From NCBI GenBank assembly GCA_964511535.1, contig CAZEFW010000092.1, positions 1 through 36,312 of the forward strand: a DNA stretch of 36,312 bases, in the 5' to 3' direction. The position numbers and the translations under genes were made by a program. Under the pieces are notes generated by a model. It was not told the origin of the DNA, searched no databases, and saw only the letters and a program-made list of their open reading frames with translations. This document shows positions 23,307-32,500 of the stretch, one piece after another. The DNA is from CAZCFB01 sp964511535 (GTDB taxonomy: Bacteria; Myxococcota_A; Polyangia; GCA-2747355; CAZCFB01). Numbering within the stretch: the stretch's first letter is position 1; each line of letters opens with the position of its first letter.

Positions 23307-23312
23307 TCTATA
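23307..23312 (-). promoter_or_regulatory. Candidate -10 box for the decarboxylase operon
   Basis: On the minus strand TATAGA lies 11 nt before ATG 23295, predicting a leader of only about 4-5 nt. A TTGCGG occurs 15 nt further upstream as a poor -35 candidate. The lack of a Shine-Dalgarno is consistent with near-leaderless translation. Confidence 0.35.
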
Positions 23313-23365
23313 CTCTCTGCAGGCGCCCCGCAAGGTGACGCCGCGAATCTCTCGAGGAATCTACA

Positions 23366-24256
23366 ATGCGCGCAAGCCTCATGTTGACCCTTGTCGCCCT
23401 GCTGGCCGTCGGCTGCTCCGACGACGGCGAGGCCACCGCAGCTGACAGCCGCCCGCCCGATGGCCGCCTGCCCGACAGCGCCCCCTCCCCTGATGGGAGC
23501 GCGGGCTCCCCCGACATGCCGCGGCCCGACCTGTCGGTGATGGACTGGGGCGCGCTGGTGGACTCTGCCCCCAAGAGCCTGTCGGTGCTCTTCATCGGCA
23601 ACAGCTACACCCAGGCCAACAACCTGCCCCAGCTCGTGGCAGGCATCGCCAAGGCGTCGGGCAAGGCGCCCGCCATCTCCGTGGATTCCGAGCTGCAGGG
23701 CGGCGCCACCCTGGCCATGCACTGGCAGAACAGCGCAGTGCAGACCAAGATCAACAAGGGGACCTTCACCCACATGGTCTTCCAGGGTCAGAGCGTGGAG
23801 CCCCAGTACAACCCGACGCAGTTTGGCGCCGCCGCCAAGAAGCTGGCGGACGCGGCGAAGAAGAAGAACGCCAAGCCGGTGTGGTTCGAGACCTGGGCAC
23901 GGGCGCCGGGGCACGCGTACTACAACACCAGCTATTCGGGCGGGAGCCCGGCGGTGATGCAGAAGGATCTGCGCCTGGCATACGGCAGCGTGGCCAAGGC
24001 CACCGGCGGCCTGTACGCCCCGGTGGGGGACGCCTGGGAGGCGAGCCTCAAGGCGCACAAGACCATCAAGCTGCACACCGGCGACGGGAGCCACCCCAAC
24101 GAATACGGCAGCTACCTGGCGGCGTGCGTGTTCTACAGCCTGCTGTCTGGCCGCTCAGCCGAGGGGCTGGGCGGCGTGCCGTCGGGTGTGGCCAAGGCCG
24201 ACGCCGCCAAGCTGGCGAAGATCGCCTGGGCCGCGGTGCAGAAAGGCGCGCCCTGA
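23366..24256 (+). CDS. SGNH-hydrolase-like lipoprotein
   Basis: A 296-residue protein. The lipoprotein signal ends LLAVGC (Cys17); residues 18-60 are an Asp/Pro/Ser linker. The mature domain has SGNH/GDSL-hydrolase blocks: block I is FIGNSYT (nucleophile Ser80 in G-N-S), and the final block is GDGSHPNEYG with Asp240 and His243. The GNSxT form resembles the DUF4886-type branch. Such enzymes deacylate esters or carbohydrates; substrate is unknown. GAGGA at 23354-23358, 7 nt before the ATG, is a good ribosome site. It is followed by the membrane Ser/Thr kinase after only 11 nt, so they are probably co-transcribed. Confidence 0.75.
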   Translation: MRASLMLTLVALLAVGCSDDGEATAADSRPPDGRLPDSAPSPDGSAGSPDMPRPDLSVMDWGALVDSAPKSLSVLFIGNSYTQANNLPQLVAGIAKASGKAPAISVDSELQGGATLAMHWQNSAVQTKINKGTFTHMVFQGQSVEPQYNPTQFGAAAKKLADAAKKKNAKPVWFETWARAPGHAYYNTSYSGGSPAVMQKDLRLAYGSVAKATGGLYAPVGDAWEASLKAHKTIKLHTGDGSHPNEYGSYLAACVFYSLLSGRSAEGLGGVPSGVAKADAAKLAKIAWAAVQKGAP

Positions 24257-24267
24257 GGGGGAGGCGC

Positions 24268-26253
24268 ATGTCTCCCGGAGATGATGAGGCGCCGCGGGTC
24301 GAGGCGGACGAAGACAGCGCCTCTGCCGGCAGCATCGAGGAGCTCGACACCGTCTGGGATACCCTGGGCATCCGCAGCGCAGACCTGATCCCCGACTCCG
24401 GCGGAACCATCACCCCGCCCTGCGCTGCCGGGGGCCCGGAGCGCCTGCCGACGCTGGCGTCGCTGCCGACGCTGGTGACCAAGTCCGACGGGGCCACCAC
24501 GCCGGAGCTGGACATGGGCCAGACCCTGGGCCAGGGCGGCATGGGCGTGGTGCGCCAGGCCAGGCAGCTGCCCCTGGACCGCGAGGTGGCGGTCAAGGCG
24601 CTGGCCCCGACATACGAGAGCCCGGAGGCCGCGCAGATCCTGCTCCAGGAGGCGCGCATCACGGGCTCCCTGGAGCACCCCAACATCATCCCGATCCATG
24701 TGCTCGGCCGCGACAGCCGCGACGCGCCCATGTTCGTGATGAAGCGGGTGGACGGCGTGGCGTGGACCGAGGTGATCAAGGATCCCGAGCATGATGCCAT
24801 GGCGGCCCGGCAGCGCGAGGACCCGCTGGAGTTTCACCTCGAGGTGCTGATGCAGGTGTGCAACGCGGTGCACTTCGCCCACAGCAAGGGGATCCTGCAC
24901 CGCGACCTGAAGCCGGACAACGTGATGATCGGCCCCTTCGGCGAGGTGTACGTGCTCGACTGGGGCATCGCTGTCAGCCTGGCCGAGGATCCCGGCCCGA
25001 ACCTGCGGCGGGCGCGTGACCTGCGCGAGGTGGTGGGCACCCCGGGCTACATGGCCCCCGAGATGGCCGGCGGCGACGGCGCCCTGCTCAGCGAGCGCAC
25101 CGACGTGTTCCTGCTGGGGGCCATGCTGCACGAGTGCATCACGGGGACTCGGCGGCACCCTGGAACCACGCCGCGGGTGGCCCTGCTCAACGCCTACGCC
25201 TGCCCTGCCCATGAGTACGGCCCCGAGGTGCCCGCCGAGCTGGCCGCCATCTGCAACCGCGCCACCGCCCGGGATCCAGCAGCGCGCCACGCCTCGGCCG
25301 AGGCGCTCCGGGTGGCCCTGGCAGACTTTCTGCGGCACCGCCACTCCGCCGCCCTGGCCCGGGAGGCCGCCGAGCGCCTGGCGCAGCTGCGGGCGCTGCT
25401 GCGGCCCCCGCCAGAGGAGCGACACCTCGCCCTGGACAGCACAGCCCACGCCCTGTTCACCGAGTGCCGCTTCGGCTTCCAGCACGCCCTGGGCACTTGG
25501 CCGGAGAACCAGCCAGCGCGTGATGGGCTCCGGTCAGCGCTGGAGCTGATGATCTCGCACCAGCTCGACGACGGCGACCCGCGCGCGGCGTCGACCCTCA
25601 TGGCCGAGCTGGAGCAGCCGCCGGCCGACCTGGTGGCCCGCCTCGCCGAGCTGGAGCGTCGGGAGGAAGAGGAGCGCCGCCGGGTGGAGCGCCTCCGCCA
25701 GATGGAGCAGGACCTGGACCCGAGCGTGGGGCTGCGCACCCGCGCGTTCATGATGCTCTCTCTGGCGGTGCTCTACTCTGCCATGCCGCTCGTCATGGGG
25801 TTCCTGGAGCGCCGGGGCCTGGCGAAGTTCGACCTGTGGATGCTGGGCGCCAGCCTCTCCACCTTCGCCCTGTTCGCAGCGGGCTTCTACTACTGGGCGA
25901 GGGACACCCTGCGCAAGACGCTGGTGAACCGGAGCCTGGTCGCCTCCATGTTCACCCTCGTGGCCAGCCTCGCGGTCTTCCTCGGCGGCTGCGCCCTGCT
26001 GGGCGTGGACGCGCACATGGCCATGCCCCTGATCTACCTGATCTTCGCCGTCGCCCTGGGACAGGTGGCCGCCAACATCGACCGGCGGATCTTCCCGGCC
26101 GCCGCGGTCTTCGCCCTCACCTTCATCCTCTCCGCCCTGTTCCGAGGGGCCATGTTCGAGATCGTCAGCGCCGGAAACCTGGCCGGCTGCCTCTGCGCCG
26201 CCCTGGCCTGGAGACCCGGACAACCGCCCCCCGGCCCGCGGCCAACACCGTAG
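24268..26253 (+). CDS. Membrane Ser/Thr protein kinase with six C-terminal helices
   Basis: About 661 residues. An Asp/Glu-rich N-terminal tail (1-80) precedes a Hanks-type kinase domain (about 84-345): glycine loop LGQGGMGVV, Lys110 (VAVKAL), Glu128 in helix C, catalytic HRDLKPDN (Asp213), and the metal-binding motif as DWG (Asp231) rather than DFG, then GTPGYMAPEM and TDVFLLGAML. All catalytic residues are present, so it should be active. A charged helical region (about 350-480) leads to six predicted membrane helices (about 490-650), so the kinase faces the cytoplasm and the helices may sense or tether. ATG 24268 has GGAGG close upstream; the longer in-frame extension from 23881 overlaps the lipoprotein gene and is rejected. 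Confidence 0.88.
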   Translation: MSPGDDEAPRVEADEDSASAGSIEELDTVWDTLGIRSADLIPDSGGTITPPCAAGGPERLPTLASLPTLVTKSDGATTPELDMGQTLGQGGMGVVRQARQLPLDREVAVKALAPTYESPEAAQILLQEARITGSLEHPNIIPIHVLGRDSRDAPMFVMKRVDGVAWTEVIKDPEHDAMAARQREDPLEFHLEVLMQVCNAVHFAHSKGILHRDLKPDNVMIGPFGEVYVLDWGIAVSLAEDPGPNLRRARDLREVVGTPGYMAPEMAGGDGALLSERTDVFLLGAMLHECITGTRRHPGTTPRVALLNAYACPAHEYGPEVPAELAAICNRATARDPAARHASAEALRVALADFLRHRHSAALAREAAERLAQLRALLRPPPEERHLALDSTAHALFTECRFGFQHALGTWPENQPARDGLRSALELMISHQLDDGDPRAASTLMAELEQPPADLVARLAELERREEEERRRVERLRQMEQDLDPSVGLRTRAFMMLSLAVLYSAMPLVMGFLERRGLAKFDLWMLGASLSTFALFAAGFYYWARDTLRKTLVNRSLVASMFTLVASLAVFLGGCALLGVDAHMAMPLIYLIFAVALGQVAANIDRRIFPAAAVFALTFILSALFRGAMFEIVSAGNLAGCLCAALAWRPGQPPPGPRPTP

Positions 26254-26258
26254 CTATC

Positions 26259-26297
26259 CATTCTGGCATTCTGGCATTCTGGCATTCTGGCATTCTG
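26259..26297. repeat. Tandem CATTCTGG octamer repeat
   Basis: Almost five copies of the 8-bp unit CATTCTGG run head to tail between the kinase stop (+) and the glgC stop (-). The repeat is non-coding and more AT-rich than its surroundings, and copy number is likely to vary between strains by slippage. It runs directly into a 9-bp hairpin. Confidence 0.8.
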
Positions 26298-26317
26298 ACC
26301 TGCCCCAAGCAGGTCAG
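26295..26317. terminator. 9-bp hairpin overlapping the glgC stop
   Basis: CTGACCTGC (26295-26303) and GCAGGTCAG (26309-26317) pair perfectly around CCCAA. The stem includes the glgC stop codon and sits at the end of two convergent genes. There is no U-tract on either strand, so it may be a weak terminator or an RNA-stabilising 3' hairpin. Confidence 0.4.
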
Positions 26318-27597
26318 ATGGTCGTGCCCGACGGGATCACCGTGCCCTTGGGCACGATGGTGATGCCGTCGCGGATCCAGTGCTTCTTGCCCTTGTACTC
26401 CTTGACCTCGGGGCGGGCGCGGATGACGACGTTGTCCCCGATGCGCACGTTCTTGTCCAGGATCGCGCGCTCGATGACGCAGGAGCGGCCGATGCCGAGC
26501 TCGGGGATGTTGTCGCCCTCGAGCTCCGTGCTCAACACCTCCTCGCCCTCGTAGAAGTCCGCCCCCAGCATCACCACGTCGCGCAGCACCGTGCCGCGCT
26601 TGATGATGCTGCGAACGCCCACGATGGAGTCGGAGATGAAGGCGCCGGTGACGTCGGATCCCTCCACCACCAGGCTGTCGCGGATCTCGCTGCGGATGAT
26701 CCGGCTCGGCGGCAGGGAGCGGCTGCGGGTATAGATCGGCTGCTTGGGCGAGTAGAGCGAAAACGGCGGCTCCGGCTGCGCCAGCTCGATGTTGGCGTCG
26801 AAGAAGGAGGTGATGGTCCCGATGTCCATCCAGTAGTCGTTGAACGGGTACGCCATCACCTTGAGCGGCTTGATGGCGGCCGGGATCACGTCATGCCCGA
26901 AGTCGGTGAACTCGGTGTTCGACAGCAGCTCCTGCAGCACCCCCGGCTTGAACACGTAGATCCCCATGGAGGCGAGGAAGCGCTCGCCCTCGATGTTGAT
27001 GCCCCGCCGCTCGAACAGCGGCACCGGCGCCTTGAACCGGTTGACCTCCTCCTCCTCCTTCGGCTTCTCGCGGAACTCCTGGACCTCCCCATCGTCGTTC
27101 ACGCGCAGCAGGCCCATCTCGCTGGCCACCAGCCTCTCCACGGGGTAGACGCAGATGGTGATGTCGGCGTCGGTGTCCCGGTGGTAGCCCACCAGATCGG
27201 TGTAATCCATGCGATACAGGTGGTCCCCTGACAGGATCAACACCTCGTCGCTCTTGTAATAGCTGGTGTGGTTCAGCGTGGCCCGCACGGCGTCGGCCGT
27301 GCCCTGGAACCAGTCCGATCGCTGGGGGGTCTGCTCCGCGGCCAGGATGTCGATGAAGCCGTCGGTGAAGGAGTCGAAGTTGTAGGTCTGCATGATGTGC
27401 CGGTGCAGGCTGGCCGAGAGGAACTGGGTCAGCACGAACACCCGCTTGATGTTGCTGTTGATGCAGTTGGAGATCGGGATGTCGATGAGCCGGTACTTGC
27501 CCGCGAAGGACACGGCTGGCTTGGCGCGCTCCAGGGTGAGCGGGAAGAGGCGGGAGCCGCGGCCTCCACCCAGAATCACTGCGGTGACGTCCTTCAC
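26314..27597 (-). CDS. glgC: Glucose-1-phosphate adenylyltransferase (ADP-glucose pyrophosphorylase)
   Basis: About 427 residues, the usual length for GlgC. It makes ADP-glucose from ATP and glucose-1-phosphate, the committed step to glycogen. The nucleotidyltransferase domain shows ILGGGRGSRLFPLT, AKPAVSFAGKYRLIDIPISN, the glucose-phosphate region WFQGTADAVR, LILSGDHLYRMDY and FNDYWMDIGT; the C-terminal third is a left-handed beta-helix of hexapeptide type (SDSIVGVRSIIKRGTVLRDV, CVIERAILDKNVRIGD). The start is GTG 27597 with GGAGG six bases ahead; the longer frame to 27666 lacks a ribosome site and its extra 23 residues are unlike the family. No other glycogen gene lies in the window. A sigma70-like promoter is visible upstream. 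Confidence 0.93.
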   Translation of the reverse strand: MKDVTAVILGGGRGSRLFPLTLERAKPAVSFAGKYRLIDIPISNCINSNIKRVFVLTQFLSASLHRHIMQTYNFDSFTDGFIDILAAEQTPQRSDWFQGTADAVRATLNHTSYYKSDEVLILSGDHLYRMDYTDLVGYHRDTDADITICVYPVERLVASEMGLLRVNDDGEVQEFREKPKEEEEVNRFKAPVPLFERRGINIEGERFLASMGIYVFKPGVLQELLSNTEFTDFGHDVIPAAIKPLKVMAYPFNDYWMDIGTITSFFDANIELAQPEPPFSLYSPKQPIYTRSRSLPPSRIIRSEIRDSLVVEGSDVTGAFISDSIVGVRSIIKRGTVLRDVVMLGADFYEGEEVLSTELEGDNIPELGIGRSCVIERAILDKNVRIGDNVVIRARPEVKEYKGKKHWIRDGITIVPKGTVIPSGTTI

Positions 27598-27637
27598 AGG
27601 GGACCTCCAGCTTGTGGTGGCGTGTCTAGTTGACGCA

Positions 27638-27666
27638 AGTCTAGGACGCCTGGGAGCGCGACTCAA
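27638..27666 (-). promoter_or_regulatory. Candidate sigma70-type promoter of glgC
   Basis: On the minus strand TTGAGT (27666-27661) and TAGACT (27643-27638) are separated by 17 nt, each matching its consensus at four positions. The start of transcription would lie near 27631, giving a leader of about 35 nt that contains the GGAGG ribosome site. It suggests glgC is transcribed apart from the sigma-factor operon upstream. Confidence 0.45.
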
Positions 27667-27740
27667 GAAACAGAATGGTGACGGGGAGGTGGGGGGTGCA
27701 GGGGCCGATCCGGCGACGCGGAGATTTTTTCAGGTGGCCT

Positions 27741-28262
27741 CTACTTGGCGCGACAGGTGAGGGCGATTACGAGGTGGTCCTTCTTGTACGGCAGCACCAC
27801 GCCAGGCCAGGTGCGGCCGTTGGGGAGCGACTGGATCAAGTTCTTCACCTTGGGCGGGATCTTGATCTGCATCCGGAGCTTCAGCGTCTCCTTGCCCTCG
27901 AGCAGCTTCTCGATGAACTTGACGCTCATCTCGGATCCGTCGGGCACCTTGGTGGTGCGCTTCTTTCCACGCGGGATGGTCAAGCTCTCCTTGCTCAGCA
28001 GCTTGAACGACTTGAACGGCAGCTTCCTCAGCGCCTTGCGGATCGGCTCGAGGCCCGGCCCCATGTCCTTTGCCTTTCCCTGGCCGGTGGCATGCACGAA
28101 GCGAACGGTGCAACGCGCCTTGTCCTCCTCCGCCTGGGCAGGGGTGACGAACCCGCCTTCCACCGGCTCCATCGTCGGAGGGGCCGGGATCGGGGGCGTG
28201 GCCTGGGCAGCGCCTGGCGTGAGGATTGCGGCGATTAGTAGCGTCAGCGTAGTTCGAGTCAT
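27741..28262 (-). CDS. Small exported protein of unknown function, linked to the sigma/anti-sigma pair
   Basis: A 173-residue protein with a signal peptide (LTLLIAAILTPGAAQA, cut near residue 21). The mature part is Lys/Pro-rich with a probable beta-sandwich: CTVRFVHATG, KFIEKLLEGKETLKLRM, RTWPGVVLPYKKDHLVIALTC. The two Cys (near residue 51 and near the end) could form a disulfide. I do not recognise a family. The ATG lies 2 nt beyond the anti-sigma stop, with AAGGAG 10 nt upstream, so it belongs to the sigma operon and is a candidate envelope-stress target or input. Confidence 0.72.
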   Translation of the reverse strand: MTRTTLTLLIAAILTPGAAQATPPIPAPPTMEPVEGGFVTPAQAEEDKARCTVRFVHATGQGKAKDMGPGLEPIRKALRKLPFKSFKLLSKESLTIPRGKKRTTKVPDGSEMSVKFIEKLLEGKETLKLRMQIKIPPKVKNLIQSLPNGRTWPGVVLPYKKDHLVIALTCRAK

Positions 28263-28264
28263 GG

Positions 28265-28768
28265 TCAGCCGTCTCCTTCGGCGTCCATATCTGTTATCCA
28301 GATGATCGGCATCTCCCCCTCCCCTTCCGGATCCTCAACGGTGAGCACGGTGCTCACCACGTTGCCCCCCACCTCCAGCTCCTCGATGGCGCCGTCGAAC
28401 CGCGCCGGAGCCGGCTGCCCCGCCGAGAGGGTCACCACCAGCGCCACCGCCACCGCCGCTGCCGCGGCGAAGGCAGAGGCCGTGGCCAGGCGGTTGCCCC
28501 GCAGCCAGACCATCACCCGCTCCCACGCGCTGGCAGGCGGGTTGTCCTTGATGCCTGCCTCGACGCGGGTCCAGAGGAAGTCGAAGTTCGCCTCCTCGGC
28601 GTCGACCTCGGCGGCGGTGCGCATCATGGATCCGATCTCGTCCATGGCTTGCAGCCGGGCGCGGTCGTCAGCGCTTTGCCGGATCTGCTGGTACACCTCG
28701 CGCGCCCGTCCGGCGGGGAGCTCCCCGTCGTGATAGCGCTGCAGCTCCTCGTCACGCTTCCGAGACAT
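28265..28768 (-). CDS. Anti-sigma factor (membrane, zinc-less)
   Basis: A 167-residue, single-pass membrane protein. The N-terminal cytoplasmic part (LQRYHDGELPAGRAREVYQQI, about 8-28) resembles the anti-sigma ASD fold, but the HxxxCxxC zinc motif of ZAS proteins is absent. One membrane helix runs about 93-117 (ASAFAAAAAVAVALVVTL); the outer part ends in an acidic tail. Its start overlaps the sigma gene by 17 nt, the classic arrangement for an ECF sigma and its inhibitor. It should hold the sigma factor at the membrane until a signal releases it. Confidence 0.8.
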   Translation of the reverse strand: MSRKRDEELQRYHDGELPAGRAREVYQQIRQSADDRARLQAMDEIGSMMRTAAEVDAEEANFDFLWTRVEAGIKDNPPASAWERVMVWLRGNRLATASAFAAAAAVAVALVVTLSAGQPAPARFDGAIEELEVGGNVVSTVLTVEDPEGEGEMPIIWITDMDAEGDG

Positions 28769-29381
28769 TGGCCCTCTGCACCTTTTTGAATGAGTCCGGC
28801 AGATCCGCGCCCATGACGTCCACCAGGGCGGCCTGCATGCGCCGCCGGGCGTGGAACAGCCGGGACATCACGGTCCCGATGGAGATCTCCAACACATCGG
28901 CGATCTCCTTGTAGCTCAATCCCTCGACCTCCCTCATCAGGATGACGGCCCGGTGGGCCGGCGACAAGGTCTCGAGGGCCTTGTTGATCAGCCCCCGCAG
29001 CTCCTTGCGGTCGAGGTTCCGCCCCGGGTTCATGCCCAGGGTGCTCGGCACGATCTCGTTGGGCGTGTCCTCGTCATGGCCGATGGCCTCGTCGAAGTCC
29101 AACACCGTGGCCTTCTTGTGCTTGCGGATGTGGTCGATGCACAGGTTCACGGTGATCCGGTAGAGCCAGGTGTAAAAGGAGCTGGTCCCCTTGAAGTTGT
29201 CCAGGTACCGGTGAACCTTGATGAATGCTTCCTGCGACACGTCCATGGCGTCATCCGCGTTGTGCAGCATCCCGAATGAGATGCCATATACCTTCTGCTG
29301 GTAGCGACCGACCAGCTCCCTGAAGGCCTGCTGGTCCCCGGCCTTGGCCTGCATGATCAATGCTCGATCATCTGCGGGCAT
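28752..29381 (-). CDS. ECF (sigma70 family, RpoE-like) RNA polymerase sigma factor
   Basis: A 209-residue two-domain ECF sigma factor. Region 2 (about 20-95) shows NADDAMDVSQEAFIKVHRYLDNF and FYTWLYRITVNLCIDHIRK; region 4 (about 135-190) shows LSPAHRAVILMREVEGLSYKEIADVLEISIGTVMSRLFHARR, the -35-binding helix-turn-helix. It directs RNA polymerase to a specialised promoter set. GGGAG stands about 9 nt before the ATG. In the upstream gap a GAAACC sequence on the minus strand (29458-29453) resembles the -35 box of some ECF autoregulated promoters, but no clear -10 follows. Confidence 0.92.
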   Translation of the reverse strand: MPADDRALIMQAKAGDQQAFRELVGRYQQKVYGISFGMLHNADDAMDVSQEAFIKVHRYLDNFKGTSSFYTWLYRITVNLCIDHIRKHKKATVLDFDEAIGHDEDTPNEIVPSTLGMNPGRNLDRKELRGLINKALETLSPAHRAVILMREVEGLSYKEIADVLEISIGTVMSRLFHARRRMQAALVDVMGADLPDSFKKVQRANVSEA

Positions 29382-29491
29382 CAGCCGGCGCTCCCAGATT
29401 TTGACGATGGACTGGATGGCATATTCACCGCAGTTTTAATTATTTTCCGCGTGGTTTCAAGGAATCGCGCCTGAAATGAACAGTACAAGGC

Positions 29492-29497
29492 TATAGA
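29492..29497 (+). promoter_or_regulatory. Candidate -10 box for the DUF4175-like operon
   Basis: TATAGA lies 14 nt before ATG 29512, predicting transcription from about 29504 and a leader of about 7 nt. That would place the in-frame GTG at 29500 upstream of the transcript, supporting the ATG start. No good -35 box is evident. Confidence 0.3.
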
Positions 29498-29511
29498 CTG
29501 TGGATCGCCCC

Positions 29512-32500
29512 ATGAGCCACGCCACCCGGATAATCCAACGCTACCTGGCGGACCTCGGCCGGCGGGCTGCGGTGCTGCGCGCCACGCGCAGGGGTGGGCT
29601 CTTCCTGAGCGGCGCAGCGTTGCTCGCGCTGGGGCTGATGCTGGCGGCGCCTTCGTTGCCAGTCACCGCCGCCTTGAGGCTCGCATCGCTGGCCATGCTG
29701 GGCGCCGGTTTCGTCGGCTTCGCCCTGCTGCTGGTCCGGGATCTCGTGCGCCTGCGGCGACCCGGCGTTCAGGCGAGGCTCGTGGGCCGCCGCAGCCCGA
29801 AGCTGCTCAGCGATCTGCTCTCCACCGTGGAGCTCGCCTCCCGGCCTGACGACGCGAGGGCCCCCTATTCCAGCACTCTGTTCGGCGCCCTGGCCCGCAG
29901 CACGGCCCGCCGCCTGCTGGTCCTGGCTCCCGGGAGCATCCTCCCTGCGCGGGCGCTCCGGGGCGCCGCGGTGCTGCTGTCGGTGGCCAGCGTCTCGTGG
30001 GCCCTGGCCGCGGTGGTGGCGCCCCAACGCCTGGCTCGCGGCGCGGATCTGGTGCTCTGGCCCCACGCCGCCGCGGGACAAATAAAGGAGGCCCAGGAGC
30101 CGTTGGTCGGGGATCTCGCGTTGACCTACAAGTTCCCCGCCTACCTGTCCCGGACGCCGCGGCAGGTCTCGAGCTCCACGGGGCAGATCAGCGCCCCGCG
30201 CGGCACCCGGGTGGAGCTGAGCACGAGGACCATGATCCCCACCGCGCGCGCCACGCTGCTGCTCACCGAGGAGGGCGCCAGCGCGCCGCGCAGCCTCGCC
30301 CTCACCCTGTCTGGAGGCACGCGCCTGGCGGGCACCATCCTGGTCTCCGAGCCGGGGACCTACCGCTTCCGCATCGAGACCGCCGCGGGCAGGGTGCTGC
30401 TCGACCCGGTGGAGCGGCGGGTGGCGGTGGAGGCCGACGCGTACCCCGGGTTGACCCTGTACGCGCCCGCCGACGACACGGAGGTGACCGACCGGAGCCA
30501 GGTGGAGCTCGGCTTCATCGTGGAGGATGACCACGGCCTGAAGGAGGTCCGGCTCGCGTACCAGATCGGCGGCGATCAGGTGCGGCGGCGGATCCTGTGG
30601 AAGCCGAAGGAGGGCGAGACGAGCCGCAGCGCCACGGGCAAGCAGGAGTGGGATCTGGGCGACGCGGATCTCAGGCCAGGGGCGCGGGTGACCTACTGGC
30701 TCGAGGCCATGGACAACGACACGGTCAGCGGCCCGAAGGTGGCCCAGTCCCGGCCCCGGTACCTGAAGGTCTACAGCCCGGAGCTGAAGCACCAGGTGGC
30801 CCTCGCCCTGATGGCCCGTGCGCTGGAGCACGGCATCCGGGTGCTGGCAGACCGGCTGCTGCTGTTCGCGCCGCGCCCGCCCCTCGCGCCGAGCCTGCGC
30901 TTCGACAAGGCGGCCCGGGTCCACAAGGCGCAGCTGACCCTGAGGGACGCCCTGCGCGAGGTGAGCAACCAGCTGCGCGCCGATCCCATGGCCACCCCGT
31001 CGCTGCGGCGCTCGGTTTCCCGGATCATGGGCCGGCTGTCGCCGCTCTCCGACGCCGAGGCGACCCAGATCAAGGCGCTGCGCCCCCTGCGCCGGCGCCT
31101 GCCGTTCAAGGAGGCGAACCTGCGCGGCCTGGCGGAGCGGAACCGCAAGCTCACCGGCGAGATGGAGCGCGCGGTGCTGCAGCTGGCCGATCTGCTGGAC
31201 GAGCAGCGGCTCAAAGGCCTGGGCCGGCTGGCCCAGGAGCTCAAGGAGGGGCGCAAGCGGCTCAAGGAGCTGCTGGACCGCTACAAGAAGGCCCCCAGCG
31301 AGGCGCTCAAGCGCAAGATCCTGCGGCTCATCTCCCAGCTCGAGGCCAAGGCCAGAGAGATGATGGCCCGCGCGGCCAAGCTGCAGGGCACCATCCCCGA
31401 CGAGTACCTCAACACCGAGGCCATGGGGAAGCTGGACGTGAACAAGCAGCTGCGCCAGCTGTCCGAGCAGCTGCGGCAGGGCAAGATGGACAAGCTGGAC
31501 AGCGCGCTGTCGGCCCTGGACCGATCGCTGCAGCAGCTCGAGGGCATGCTCGGCGCCGGGGCGCGGTCGTTCCGCGGTGGCCGCATGCAAGGGCAAGAGC
31601 GGCAGTTCTCGGAGACCATGGACCGCCTGCGCGGCCTGGAGCGGGAGCAGCGCAAGCTGGCCGCGCGCACCAGCAAGGTGATCCGCCGCTACCGCAAGAA
31701 GGCCTCCGAGCTGATGAAGCGCACCATCGAACCCTTCATCCGCAAGCAGCAGGCGCGGCTCAAGGAGCTGCGACGCCGGGTGGGTGAGATCCAGGAGTCT
31801 GGCCTGAGCGCCTATGACCAGGGGCAGCTGCAGCGGGTGAAGCAGCGGCTGGAGGAGCTGGATGGCCTGCTGGCCCAGTCTGATCTGGACGAGGGGCTGC
31901 GCAACGCCCGGCGGGCACGCAACGGCCTGCGCATGCTGGAGGATGACCTGGGCGAGGAGCTGGAGGACCCCTACGCCATGGGTCGGGCGAACGCCCGCAA
32001 GAACCACCGGCGGAGCCGCGGGGCGCGGAAGCTGGCCGACGAGCTGGTGGCAGATCTGGAGGCGATCTTCCCGTCTGCCGGCTCCATCCTCGACGGCGCC
32101 GACCGCAAGGAGCTGCAGCGGCTGCAGCGGCAGCAGCAGGAGCTGCGGCGCGCGGCGAAGAAGCTGCAGGGGCGGCTCGGCAAGGAGGGCAAGGAGATGC
32201 CCTTCTTCAGCCCGGAGCTGATGAAGAAGCTCTCCGGGGCGGGGCAGCAGATGGGCAAGGCACGGGGCAAGCTGCGCTCCATGAAGTTGCAGGAGTCCCG
32301 TGGCCACCAGGAGGCCGCGGCGGACGCCCTTGCCCGGGCGCAGGACGACCTGAAGGGGGCGCGCAAGCCCCAGCGGGTGCGCGGCGACGGGACCAACGGG
32401 CCCCGGGAGCGGGTCAAGATCCCGGGGGCCGACGCCTTCCGGCCGCCGCGGGAGTTCCGGGAGGACATCCTGGAGGCGATGAAGGAGCGGGCGCCCGCCC

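Noticed and set aside
23881..24267. Upstream extension of the Ser/Thr kinase frame
   Set aside because: It overlaps the SGNH lipoprotein gene, and its translation is repetitive Gly/Arg/Gln-rich sequence typical of an out-of-frame reading. ATG 24268 has a good ribosome site.
27598..27666. N-terminal extension of GlgC
   Set aside because: The extra residues are Arg/Ser-rich, lack a ribosome site, and would overlap the candidate promoter. GTG 27597 has GGAGG.
29491..32307. 938-residue antisense open frame opposite the DUF4175-like gene
   Set aside because: Long antisense frames are expected in high-GC coiled-coil genes. The translation is Leu/Gln/His-rich with no domains, and the plus-strand gene has clear structure and coupling.
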